Source: Eudorina sp. 2006-703-Eu-15 (Eukaryota; Chlorophyta; Chlorophyceae; Chlamydomonadales; Volvocaceae). From it: 64,000 bases of DNA. Both the position numbers and the translations under genes were made by a program. The stretch lies in contig BDSI01000014.1 in the NCBI GenBank assembly GCA_003117195.1, positions 1,495,001 to 1,559,000 of the forward strand. Direction: 5' to 3'. This document shows, piece after piece, positions 33,910-44,500 of this stretch; the first letter of the stretch is position 1, and every line of letters begins with the position of its first letter. The notes below the pieces were generated by a model. It did no database searches, was not told the origin of the DNA, and saw only the letters and a list, made by a program, of their open reading frames with translations.

Positions 33910-36837
33910 ATGGCGTCGTTACCCGTTCTTCTTCCTCTTCTTCTCCTCGGGAGCCTTTTGCTGGGCGTCTGCTGTAATCCCATACAGAGCGACCATCCCG
34001 GTCAAATCATTGGTAAGTGCACGGAGTAGGGGATGCGTCGGCACCCCATGATCTCAGCGCTGCCCTATGTCGAGAGCGTGCCGCCGCGTCGCCAGCGGTC
34101 GGCTGGGCGCCGGAGATGTCGCCGGGCTCATGTCGGGCTTTCGTCACCCGTTCGGTTCGCATTTGCTTCCCAAAGTGGCATGCAGCGGTCTTCTAAATAT
34201 GCGCATGGCAGGTCGACTCTGGCTTCTGGCTCAGCATGCCGGGGGAGCACATGTGCATGAAGTCTATGTCCGAGAGGCAGACTGGCTGTTCGCAAACACC
34301 GACTTGCTGCTTCATACCCCGCCTTTGACTGCCTGTGAATGACGCCTCCGGCGCATATCAGACGGCACTCCTCGCGGCATCACTCGCCACCACGGCCGTG
34401 TGACAAAACGTTTGGCGCAGGGCCCGCCACGTCCTTTGTCACGTGAATCATAATATGACACGATTATATGGCAATCCGCGTCGCGACCCGGCTGTAACGA
34501 AATGCTCACGGCCCTCCCGCCCACGCCCTGCGCTGCCTCTCGCCGTGTACAGGCTCAATCACCACCCTTGAGTCCACCCGTGGCGAATACACGGGGGCGC
34601 CGCCCACCTACTACCTGAACGGGGTTGACGGCGGCGCCGTGTACCGGCTGGAATTCTGCGGCGCTATATCACCAGAGGTCGTACCTATCGACAGAATCGT
34701 ACTTGTGTCGTACGATAAAATCGTGGCGGGTGTGGTGCAGTCTTGCGCCGTACCCGCCCCCGCCTCCGTTGATGCACCGTCGTCGATGGGCGGAGATCGC
34801 CGGCGGCGGGCGCTGCTTGGCGAGCGAATCACCACGCCCACCCAGGTCCGCATCCTGGTGTACATCGTCTCCATGTGCGGCTACAAACAGCCAGCTGTGG
34901 TGACGCCTCAGGTGAGACTGCTTGTTGGGGTTAGGGTAGAGACAAGCTTGCGCATGTCTGAACTTGGCGCTCTTGGATACAGAACATGCCCGCCCGGCAG
35001 TGATAATGTTGTTTTAACGCGGAGCGACCAGGAGCGACTACATGTATATCCGTTTATGATACTATCTGTTGCTACAGATCTTTGGCGGCATCCAGATGTT
35101 GTTTCGCCCGTCGTTTTACCGCTGCCTCGCCCCGAAAACTTACCCACTCCCGCAGCAAGCATACAACCTCTTCATCGTCGGCAACAACACCTTCATGAAT
35201 CGCTCACTGGCTGGCTACTTCAACACCTGCAGCTACGGCCAGGTGACCCTGTCCCCCTCCAACCTCAAGATCCTGGGGCCGGTGCAGATCCCCTGCAGCG
35301 GCAATCTAACAGGCCCCGTCTCCTTTGGCTCCGGGCCCGGGTTCACGAGCGGGGCCTGCAACGTGTCCGACAACATGTACAAGTGGCACTACTGGCTAGA
35401 TGCCTGGGCCAAGGCGACCTACAACGTCAGTTCGGCGGACTACCACCACCGGGTGATGGTTCTGCCAAAGTACTTCTCCAGCCAAGTGCTAGGTGCGTCA
35501 ACTTTCTTGCCTGCCTGTTGCTTGCCGCTTGCCTGCCTGTTGCTTGCCGCTTGCCTGTCTGTTGCTTGCCGCGGATTCGTTTCTGGATGTGTCGAATGCC
35601 CATGCAACCTTACCCAGCCATTGGCATGTGTTTATTAAACGTCTGCTTGGATGATTCACTCGTATTCACTGCCTCAGGCTGCGGTGGCTGGGCTGGTACA
35701 GCCACCGCCGGCCGGGTGTCCCTTGCCACAACGCCGCTCAACAACTGGGGCTCCAGCTTGATTTGGTGGACTGGGGATAACTGGGGGGACCTGGAGATCC
35801 TACTGCACGAGATCGGGCACACCTATGGTATGGCTCACGCCACCATTCCCGGTAACTGCGATTTGAGGGACCAATGCGACCACACCTGCACCATGGGCGC
35901 CACGGGAGGCCAGGGCATCCGCTGCCTCAACGCGCCGCACAACTGGCAGGTCGGCTGGGGTGGGCCCTTCCTCACCCTCAACGGAGACAGCCTCGCCGTT
36001 GGCAACGCCTCCAACGTCACTGTGCCCCACCAGCTCAACACCGCCCGCAGCAGCGTCATGATCACAGGCGGTGGTATGCCACCGGGTCAGCGTCTCTTCA
36101 TCGCTGCACGTAACAACACCTATAACTACGATCTATCCTGGGAGTTCTGGTGGGACAGGTATCCTTTCCTGATCATGCACACCTACAACGGCACCGACTT
36201 CAACCCTGCCTGGGCAACGGTGATAGTTGGTGAGATCCGTGTCAACATGACCTGGCACGACCCCAACAGCAACATCTCCGTCCGCTTCGAAAGCTGGGAC
36301 GCAGTCCGGGGGCTTGCTGCGGTCCGCATTTGCCGTCGCATCGCAAGCAACGAGACCAACTGCAACGACGGCATTGACGAGGACTGCGATTTCCTGACAG
36401 ACCGACGGGACCCCGATTGCTTCCCCAAACCCCCCGGGTATGTGATACCCCCGCCCTCGCCCAAGCCCCCGTCGCCACCTCCATCACCACTGCCGCCCGT
36501 CAGGTCATCCCCTCCACCGTCCAGGCCCCCGCCGCCGCGTCCCCCGCCGCCGTTCCCATCGCCACCGCCGCCTCCAAGGCCCTCTCCGCCCCCAAGCCCG
36601 CCCTCACCTCGGCAGCCCTCCTTCCCTCGCCCACCTCGCGGTCCCTCCAGCCCACGTCCGCCACGCCCGCCGCCCCGGCCCCTGGTTCCCCCGCGCCCGC
36701 CGCCGCCTCCACGCCCCCCTCGCCCACCGCCAACTCCCCGCAACGGCGCCCTCCAGGCTCGGAACCAGCTTGCTCCCCAAGACCCAACAAGTACCCCTCC
36801 ACCGCCCCCGCCTCCCCCGCCGCCGCCGCCACAGTGA
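33910..36837 (+). CDS. Gametolysin-like (peptidase M11) metalloprotease, copy 1
   Basis: Four exons (33910-34012, 34553-34911, 35078-35492, 35678-36837) give 678 residues. A signal peptide (MASLPVLLPLLLLGSLLLG) is followed by a pro-domain-like region in exon 2, a segment with CSYGQVTLSPSNLKILGPVQ (exon 3), and the catalytic core LHEIGHTYGMAH (His about 336, 340 and 346 as zinc ligands, Glu337 as the general base) with a CTMG Met-turn. A Cys/Asp-rich motif (NCNDGIDEDCDFLTD) precedes a Pro-rich tail of about 135 residues. M11 enzymes of volvocine algae cleave Hyp-rich wall and matrix proteins outside the cell. Unlike copies 3-5, this gene has no intron after NAPHNWQ and lacks the shared upstream blocks. 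It is the most diverged full-length member of the array. Confidence 0.9.
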
Positions 36838-38465
36838 AGCAGCTGTCGTCGACGCGCCTCCAGCCAGGCGTTAGGGTGTGATCACTCACGGCTGTCCGCT
36901 TGCAGTGTGTGGACGCTACTCCTATTCATTAGCATGCCTGCACTTGCATGCTTGCACTTTTTAGTGTCGGGTATCCCTCGTTTTTGATGGCGTGCACAAC
37001 GAGGTGTTTGCAGGGATTTCAGGTGTTATCACTGGCAGGTTAGACATGTAGATAGGTGGTCTCCGGTGCAGTTAACGTCAGGCAGACAGGAGGTCTCCGG
37101 TTATGATTACAGATGCCCCAGGTCATACATAGTCCCGTACAGGCTATGGCAGACGTTGGATGTGATATGCCCGGGTGAGGGGCACTCGTTTGCCCATGAT
37201 AATAAGCTTCGTATCCTGGGTTCGTTTGCTTCAGGACACGTTGGTTAGAATTGCCACATCACTCTCGGGCACGACACAGGCGCATGTAGGCATCTGTCTA
37301 GGGGCATTAGTGCGGCAGGACGAGAGGATTTGGTCACCGAGCGCGGTGTTGTGTGCCCGTACTGTGTGTTTCGACGTAGCAGCAGGACGCGTAGAGTCGT
37401 GCAGCAATTGATTTCTTGGGTTCGGGTACGGTTTATGGCGATTGGCCTGGTTAGCTAGGACGTTTTGCGGTTGCGATTTTGCGGCCGTACGGACGGCACA
37501 TTCATTGGCTGCATTGCAGTCCGACCTTCCTTCATGACATCCATTACATCCAAAACTAATGAGCGATGGTGGGTGATAGGGAGTGATGGGATGCGCAATT
37601 CTCGCAACCTCATTTCAGATTTTTGTCGAGTCTGAAGGTCGAAGATTTACGATTGATTTCTAGACGACCCATTGATTCTAACCATTCCTAGTACTGATTG
37701 CTGTGTTGCAGAATGTATGCATGGCAAGGCATAGCATGTGGGCAGATTAGAACTTGCGATGGACGATCTTTGATACATACCGTACATGAGGAATCATAAA
37801 AATTTGGTATATTTGGATTGGTTCTCACCAACTATATCGATGTCGCCATTGCGCCATTTTCACTTTGTAACATGGGACTGTGACACCGATGCGCCTTCCG
37901 GACACCTCTCGCTCCCAATGCACATTCTGAATAGTAAGGGGCGACAGTCGACGGCCGCTTTCATGCCCAATAGAACTTTATTTTTACAACCATCATTATC
38001 TTGACAATCATTTGATTATAGCAACTTGGTACAGCGATTTAGTTATTCCGGTTTGGCCGTCGTCTGTTGTCACCTGTGCCTAAATTACGGTATAATTTAC
38101 CATACAAGTTTTTACATTGTCCAGCTATTTTCAATTTTTCACCTCTGAATTTTTCCATCACTAGGTTAATTTTTATGGACCTCGGTACCGATCGGGACTG
38201 GGTTCATCTTGAATCGCCCGTGCATTCCAGTGTTTACAAAGCGCCCGTGCCCATGTACCCTACAGACAAAAACTTTCTTCCACTGAATGAAGAGACGACG
38301 AACCGACCTTCGTGCTTCGAGGGAATTCGTAAATTTCACGAAATATCTTTCTTATAACGCTGCCTTCGCAACCCATTTATTTTGCACGACACTAGACCAT
38401 GTATATTTTGTAACCCAACCAACCTGTATAAGCATATGTCTGTCATACAGCCACTGCCGAAAAAC
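36838..38465. other. No gene seen
   Basis: About 1.6 kb between M11 copy 1 and the truncated copy 2. It is AT-richer than the genes, and I found no frame with matching splice sites and no copy of the upstream blocks seen before copies 3-6. Confidence 0.4.
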
Positions 38466-39611
38466 ATGGTCGACCGACACGAAGGATTATTGCTCTCCCT
38501 CATTCGATTCTTCGTTACATCGGCGCTGCTTTGCGTTCGCGTTGACGCTGTTGAAGTTGGCCCCCAGGGCGTGCTGACCGGTAAGGGTGGACACCAGTGC
38601 GGGTGCGACTAGCTAGGAAGCAGAGGAACGGGCGGCGGTGAGCCAGAGCTCAGTTCAGGCCCATAGGCGGCGCAGGCCCGCGCACATCGCCAAGGTCGAG
38701 GGTCAGGTCGAAGGTGGAAACCATTTTTGTTAGGCTGGCCGGTCTCTGATACTATTCGCGCGGAGGACTTCGTCTCATTAGTTCATTTCCTTGCAAGAAC
38801 CAGGGACCATCCAGGGACCCGGCTCGGCTAGCAAGGTTCCTGGTAAACCCACTCGTCCCCTTCGGACGGTCTTGCTAGTGCAGCGTCATGCACGTGCTTT
38901 TAGGCGTTCCTCACTTGTCCTTCGTTGGGCCGACGTCGTTACGGGTCGTACGGGTGGTTGGGCACGCAGGTATGGGGTCATTATGCACCCCCAACGATGT
39001 GGCACACATACACATTTGCCGGACTTCGCGGCTGGGTTTTCTTGTACACACGCACATTGCCGGCGCTGTGGTAGGCGCAGCATAGATGGTTACTAGGGCT
39101 GCTCACTGCGCATGTGCGATGGCTGGAAAGTAATAGTTTCCTGTCGAACGTGCGTTCCGGACGTGATGTCGGTCTTTTGGCACGCTATCCATCCAGTACC
39201 GCCGTACATACATGAGCTCATCTTTCGCCGCGTTGTGGGCGGGCATCGATGCCTCGGCACGCAGGTATCGTAACCAAGCATGAGTACAGCACTGAGGAGG
39301 ACTACTACTTCTGCGTTAATGACAGCGGGATCAGCTACCGCCTGGATTTCTGCGACAAGGTGCCGGCCAAGGTCGTACCTCTGGACGTGCTCGTCAATGT
39401 CACGTACGACGGGATCGTGGCTGGAGCCTTGCATTCCTGCGCCGTCCCCGTCCCCGTTGCCGCCACTGATTCCCGATTTTCAGCACCGGGTCTTACACGA
39501 ACCGATGTCCCCACGGGCAACGGTGCTGCGCGTCAGTCCGCTTGGGGTGCGTGGAAGTCACTGTTACAAGTGTGTGTGTTCGTGTGGATTGCGTTGGTCC
39601 GATGCTCGTAG
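38466..39611 (+). pseudogene. Truncated M11 paralogue: signal peptide and pro-domain only
   Basis: Exon 1 (38466-38580) encodes a signal peptide (MVDRHEGLLLSLIRFF...ALLC) and exon 2 (39265-39611) aligns with the pro-domain of the full copies (ISYRLDFCDKVPAKVVPLD, VTYDGIVAGALHSCAVP). The phase matches that of the other copies. Alignment ends around 39470, and no exon 3 or catalytic exon follows; retroelement debris begins about 0.9 kb later. The frame stays open to 39611 (153 residues), so a short secreted protein is formally possible, but loss of the protease is clear. This is the best preserved of four relics of the same type. Confidence 0.7.
38603..38690. repeat. Segment shared with 57672-57778
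   Basis: The intron of the truncated copy at 38466 contains GACTAGCTAGGAAGCAGAGG, then GAGCCAGAGCTCAGTTCAGG, then CGGCGCAGGCCCGCGCACAT; the same series recurs at 57672-57778 in front of another relic. It marks the two as duplicates of one ancestor. Confidence 0.8.
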
Positions 39612-40379
39612 TGATGTGCGGTTTGTTTGGCTGGCCAAGACGTGCGGTTAGAGGCCTGTAAACTTGCTTGTTCCTGTTAGGACGCCTAGATAGGATAGTA
39701 TCAATTACGGTGCGTGCGTTGGTTCGGTCTACTTGAAAGCAAGAGTGTATGCACCAGTTACGTAGCGGTGTACGGAGCCCGCTTGCGACAGGCCTTGCTA
39801 TGTTGCCCGATTGATGTTGCTAACCACCCAGATTGTGCATGGATGCTTGGTCCGGGGCACTTGGGAGCACGGCGCGTTGCCCGGAGGACAAACATTATCA
39901 TGCCGATGGGCAAATATTAATGCTTAGCTTGCTTGCACTTACCTGCACCGGCGGCAGATAGAATCATTGTGACCCTGCTCGATCGCAGGATCTCGAGCGT
40001 GCGCGTACATAAACGGCAGGGTTTTGATTATTGTATTATATTATTCTAATAAATGATATTACGCTGTACCCCCGCGGGTTATTTTGTTTTGTCGAATGGC
40101 GGTACGTCCTAGCTAGCCACCCCCGCCACAAGCCTCTATCCGAGCCTCGGCGGGTTCACTCTCATGCTGGAAGCCATGGCCTGCGTGGGGCCTAGCTTGA
40201 TTAGCAAGGCTCCCGGAGCGCATGTGGCTGGGCCCATCGCAACTTACTAATCGTCCCATTTAAACGGCACGTAGTAGTTTCCTCCCTGCTTGCGCAGCGC
40301 CATGCGCATGCTTTATTGCTTCTAGGCGTTCTTTGTGTGCCCTTGTACCTACGGCTCCTATGGGTAGTTGTGAAGGTAT
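39612..40379. other. No gene seen
   Basis: Degenerate flank of the truncated copy. Around 39680-39760 it shares GGACGCCTAG and GGTCTA landmarks with the flank of the relic near 58400. Confidence 0.4.
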
Positions 40380-40690
40380 GGGGTTATGAAACCCCCCACA
40401 CCTTCGCCCACACCCACACCCAGACCCGTGCGGATGCAGCAAAGTTCGGCGGTGCGTGTGGGGGCTCCATCCGTGTTCCCCACGGGTGCACCGCTTTCGG
40501 GCGTGCCCGGTGGCCCAGGCAGTGATACAGGCGGTGATATGTACAGCATATCGGGTTGGTTCCCAGGAACGGGATGGTTCCCTGGTAGAGTGGGCACGGG
40601 GATGTGTTTCGGTGAACTTGTGGTGCCTGTCCGGTGTGCCATGATGGCGCAGTTTCGTTCATGCAGTGTGCGGTGAGGAAGCTTGCTTTG

Positions 40691-40740
40691 GCTGGCACTG
40701 ATGACCCGCGGGGTTTGCTGTAACATCCTTAATAATAATA
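40691..40740 (+). mobile_element. Retroelement 3' terminus, TAA-tail type
   Basis: GCACTGATGACCCGCGGGGT, TTGCTGTAACATCC, then AATAATAATA. This is the clearest copy of the TAA-tail family. Confidence 0.65.
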
Positions 40741-40744
40741 TCGG

Positions 40745-40783
40745 GGTTGATCCCTTTGGGGTCCGCTGTAACGTTCATTCATC
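40745..40783 (+). mobile_element. Retroelement 3' terminus, CATT-tail type
   Basis: TTGATCCCTTTGGGGTCCGC, then TGTAACGTTCATTCAT. It directly abuts the TAA-tail terminus. Confidence 0.65.
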
Positions 40784-41242
40784 GGGGTATGCATTCCGGG
40801 CTCCATCACCCGATCCAACGTGTGGCTGGCCGAGCCGCCACTGGGGATACAACATTGTGTTTGGGACGTCGGCTTTGCCTGCTGGAGGCACTGACGGCCA
40901 TGGCGCGTGCGAGGGTTGGGCTACGCGCAGCAACCCGCCACAGGTTCACAGCGCGTAGCTGGACAATCGGCTCCCCACTCGCCGGTGGATGTAGCTAAGG
41001 CGCGCTTATCAGTCATCGAGTTCTGGCAGCGAGTGACTAATTTCGCGGACCTGAGATTACAGACGGACACGTCTGTACATAAATCGCTTGGCCGCTGCGG
41101 GACGTTGGCACTACTATCGTACCAAGCGACTTACGGTTGGCGCCGGATGGATTATCAGCTAGGCGTTTAAGTGTAATGATCCTGAAAACATTGGTTTGGA
41201 ATACAATCTCTATACTTCTCTAACTGTCAAAACATGTAATCT

Positions 41243-41285
41243 TGGAACCTCAACCGTCGCGCTCTCCGAACGCGTCGCGCTTTTT
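41243..41285 (+). promoter_or_regulatory. Upstream block A, M11 copy 3
   Basis: TTGGAACCTCAACCGTCGCG, then CTCTCC...GCGTCGCGCTT. The same block lies before copies 4, 5 and 6 at a similar distance (about 245-290 bp) from the ATG. Confidence 0.55.
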
Positions 41286-41395
41286 AAGTTACATCGCAAT
41301 TTGCCGTTTTTTATGCTTAATAGAAAATAAAAACAGTGTATATTAGAAGTATGACAACAATATACATTAGATGGTGGCGAATGATGCTGATTTTG

Positions 41396-41450
41396 ACCCG
41401 TCGCACTGTGTCGGTTGGCTCGTACAGAGACGACCTGAAGCGGCAAAAAA
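41396..41450 (+). promoter_or_regulatory. Upstream block B, M11 copy 3
   Basis: CGTCGCACTGTGTCGGTTGG followed by CGACCTGAAGCGGCAA, ending 80 bp before the ATG. It matches the blocks before copies 4, 5 and 6 and could be core promoter or 5' leader sequence. Confidence 0.6.
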
Positions 41451-41529
41451 TTCCGCTATCTTACAGGCAGCTTGATGTATGAAAGGTATCAAAAATATCT
41501 CCAGGAATACTTCTGGGTGCCAGTGAGCA

Positions 41530-44500
41530 ATGAGTTCACGGCCACCAGCAAAGTACGCGAGGGCGAGAATGCTCGCCCTCGTTCCGCTCCTGCTGGCGTC
41601 CGCACTTCTTTGCACAAATGGCGAAATACGTCCGGAATCCAAGTCAGGAGTGTTAAATGGTGAGCGATTTTATTCATAAACAATAAAGGCGCAATAAACG
41701 GACTCTTCGGGCACTTCGAGGACGGAGTGCGGCATATTGCGGTTACCATGCATGTAGTCCGCCACACATTATATACGTAATATCTATTATGCATATGATT
41801 TAACTTTACCAGCCGAAGTGTGACAATCCAGTGTCCAAAGTCAATAAATATGTTTGCCGATTAGCAGTCTTGCTGATCTTGCTAGAAGCTGGTGGCTAAA
41901 AACGTTGAGGTGTTACAGTGAGACTAAGATGAATTTTTTGTATAACTCAAATTTAACTTCCCTTTGCAGGCCTCATCACCAGTATCGAGTTGCCCGGACC
42001 TGGGAACGACGAAGCGTCCTCTGTGACGACCTTTTACCTCAACGAGCACGGTGGCAGCGGCGCCATCTACCACCTGAACTTCTGCGAGCAAGTACCTAAG
42101 GATGATGTGCCGAACGGCAAGATCGTGGATGTGTCGTATGACGAAATCGTGGACGGTGTCGTACATTCCTGTTCCCTGCCCACCCCAGCCGTAGCCACTT
42201 CTGAGGTGGAGGGGCAGCAGCGGGAAGGGCGGCCAGCAGAGAGGCGGGCGCTGCTTGGTGAATCCATCACCACGCCCACCAAAGTCCGCATCCTGGCCTT
42301 CGTCGTCTCCATGTGCGGATGGAATCAGCCACCAGCGGCGACGGCAGAGGTAATAACGGCGTGGAGTATTCACACGGCCAAAACAGCACGGAACTGAAAT
42401 GGATGCTTCTGCCGCTCGGGCGGCGGGGGCTAGGGCCCATACGCGTTGCGCATCAATCACGCGGCTGCAAGGCAGGAATTACAAGCAGTGCAACTGTACG
42501 TGTCGTGCACACGGGGAGACCGTTGGGCGTTGCGGCCGTGACGTGCACATCTGGTACGACATACATGAGAGATTGTCAAAGCGCGGCCCTGCAAGCTTTG
42601 AACCGCAGCGGGCATCGCCCCTCATCACCCTGAATGTACATATTGCATCCTTTCGTGGCTTTTTAAGGCAGAGCAGCATCCGTTAGTAGTGAACCGCAGC
42701 TTTAGTAAAAATTTACCAAGACGCCTTCTTGCTGTACATTCACGAAACGTTGGCTTCTCTAGCAATGACGAAGGAATAGCAGAGAAGTCGGGTTCTAGTG
42801 ACGAGTGGAATGGTTGTTAGTTGTTTCGGTTACATACTGCCATACGGCCGATTGCGGTGCAGATGGCGTCGTGGCAGCTTGTTCAGCGGCGGTCGAAACT
42901 GAGCTCGGTATCTGCCGTTGTTGCTAATTCAATTATGTTAATGCCCCTCTGCCAGGGCATACTCCCCGCCCTCCCGACCCGGGTGGCAGCCGGTGCACGG
43001 ATGCGGATATGGGATGTTCGTTGTTGGGGTTGCAACGGAGCCGGTTTGGACGATTCAGCAACAATCGGCTACGGGTCCAGCGTCGAACAAAATGCTAACG
43101 TGTGTTGCCCTGCAGGTTGTGTTGTGGTGGGACTGGTGTTTGCACTGTCTTGGTACGAATGTAACCGAGGAACTAGAAACCGTATTCTTAGCAGTACATG
43201 CGGCCTTTCCTATCGGTTGCGTGTTCAAAACGTAACCGATAACTGCCGTACCCAACCCGGCCCCCCATTCCACAACGAACCCGGCAGGATGTCACAAACG
43301 TGCTTCTGGGTTTCCCCTATCCGTTGAATATGTCCGGGGACCTCTCCCTGGCCGAGTACTACAGGACGTGCAGCTACGGTCAGGTGACCCTGTCCCCCTC
43401 TGATGTCAAGGTGCTGGGCCCGGTGGAGATCCCCTGCAACGGCATGTTGGATGTCTTCTTTCCCAGCGGGAAGACCTTCACCTCGAGCACATGCGACAAC
43501 GACAATCTTCCCAAATGGCAGGCCTGGTTGCAGGCCTGGGCTAAATCCAAATACGGCATCAATTCTGATGATTACCACCACCAAATGATTATCTTACCTT
43601 CTGGATACGTCGACAGTAAAAACACCAGTAAGTGGATGCTAACAGCGTACGGGTATCTTGTGAAGGAGTAACAAGAAGTAACAAATGCTTGCCATCTGGG
43701 TTCATCTTATGTGTGATAACATGCGCTTGCCTTGCTACACGGCTGTGGTAATGACCGCTTGCTAGGTTAATGATGCGCTCTAGTTTATTATTGATGAATG
43801 TTCACCGCTTGAACTTTTTTGCTGATTTGGCTTTGTCGTTCCGCACGCAGGATGTGGGGGTTTCGCTGGTCTGGGTACGATCGGTCGTTGGTCACCTGCA
43901 ACCACAGCAGTGAATAAGTGGGGCCGGGGCCTGGTATGGATGAGCGGTGACTGGTGGACGCGCTATGAGTTCCTGCTCCATGAGCTGGGCCACAACTACG
44001 GCATGGGACACGCTGACATCCAAGGCGGCTGCGGGAGAACCGACCAGTGTGACCACACCTGCACCATGGGCGCTAGGGGCGGCCTGGGCATCCGCTGCCT
44101 CAACGCGCCGCACAACTGGCAGGTGAGAAAGAACTTCGAAGTAAAGACAGTAAGATTACGCCGAGCATACTCTGGCGTGTGCTAAGTTAGCAGGCGTCTG
44201 TGAATGAATGAACGTCACAGCGGGCCCCAAAGATCAATGGTGTATACCAGCAGGGCAAGCCCCAGCAGGCCCTACCGACAAATAAGGCGGCAAGACACCT
44301 CTACACCTCAACGCCGCGGATATGAAACTTAAGAGGGCCATAACCCCACCCAGAAAGCTACCTAAGCAAGCAGAGGCGCGCAGCGGGGCAACAGTACCAA
44401 AAGGATAGGAACAGCCATGGGCGGGATCCCCAAAAGTGGATAAAGGTAAGCACGGGGGAGGTCGCCCACACAGGCACCCTATTACCCAGCTACCACCACC

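Larger units (their letters stand above)
40380..41000 (+). mobile_element. Nested non-LTR retrotransposon 3' fragments
   Basis: One piece (about 40440-40540) reads PRVHRFRACPVAQAVIQAV, the pattern of the zinc-binding segment that follows reverse transcriptase in many LINE ORF2 proteins. It is followed by two successive 3' termini (40691-40740 and 40745-40783). A further piece (about 40820-40960) reads VWLAEPPLGIQHCVWDVG and, one frame over, EALTAMARARVGLRAATR, which belongs to the coding region normally just downstream of the zinc knuckle. Frames are broken and no reverse transcriptase core is present. The order suggests truncated elements inserted into each other. Confidence 0.6.

Noticed and set aside
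36183..36743. Gly-rich minus-strand protein
   Set aside because: It is the complement of the Pro-rich tail of M11 copy 1, so the composition is a shadow effect.
34639..36837. 732-codon continuous plus-strand frame
   Set aside because: It runs through two introns of M11 copy 1; the true exon 3 is read in a different frame, as conservation with the sister genes shows.
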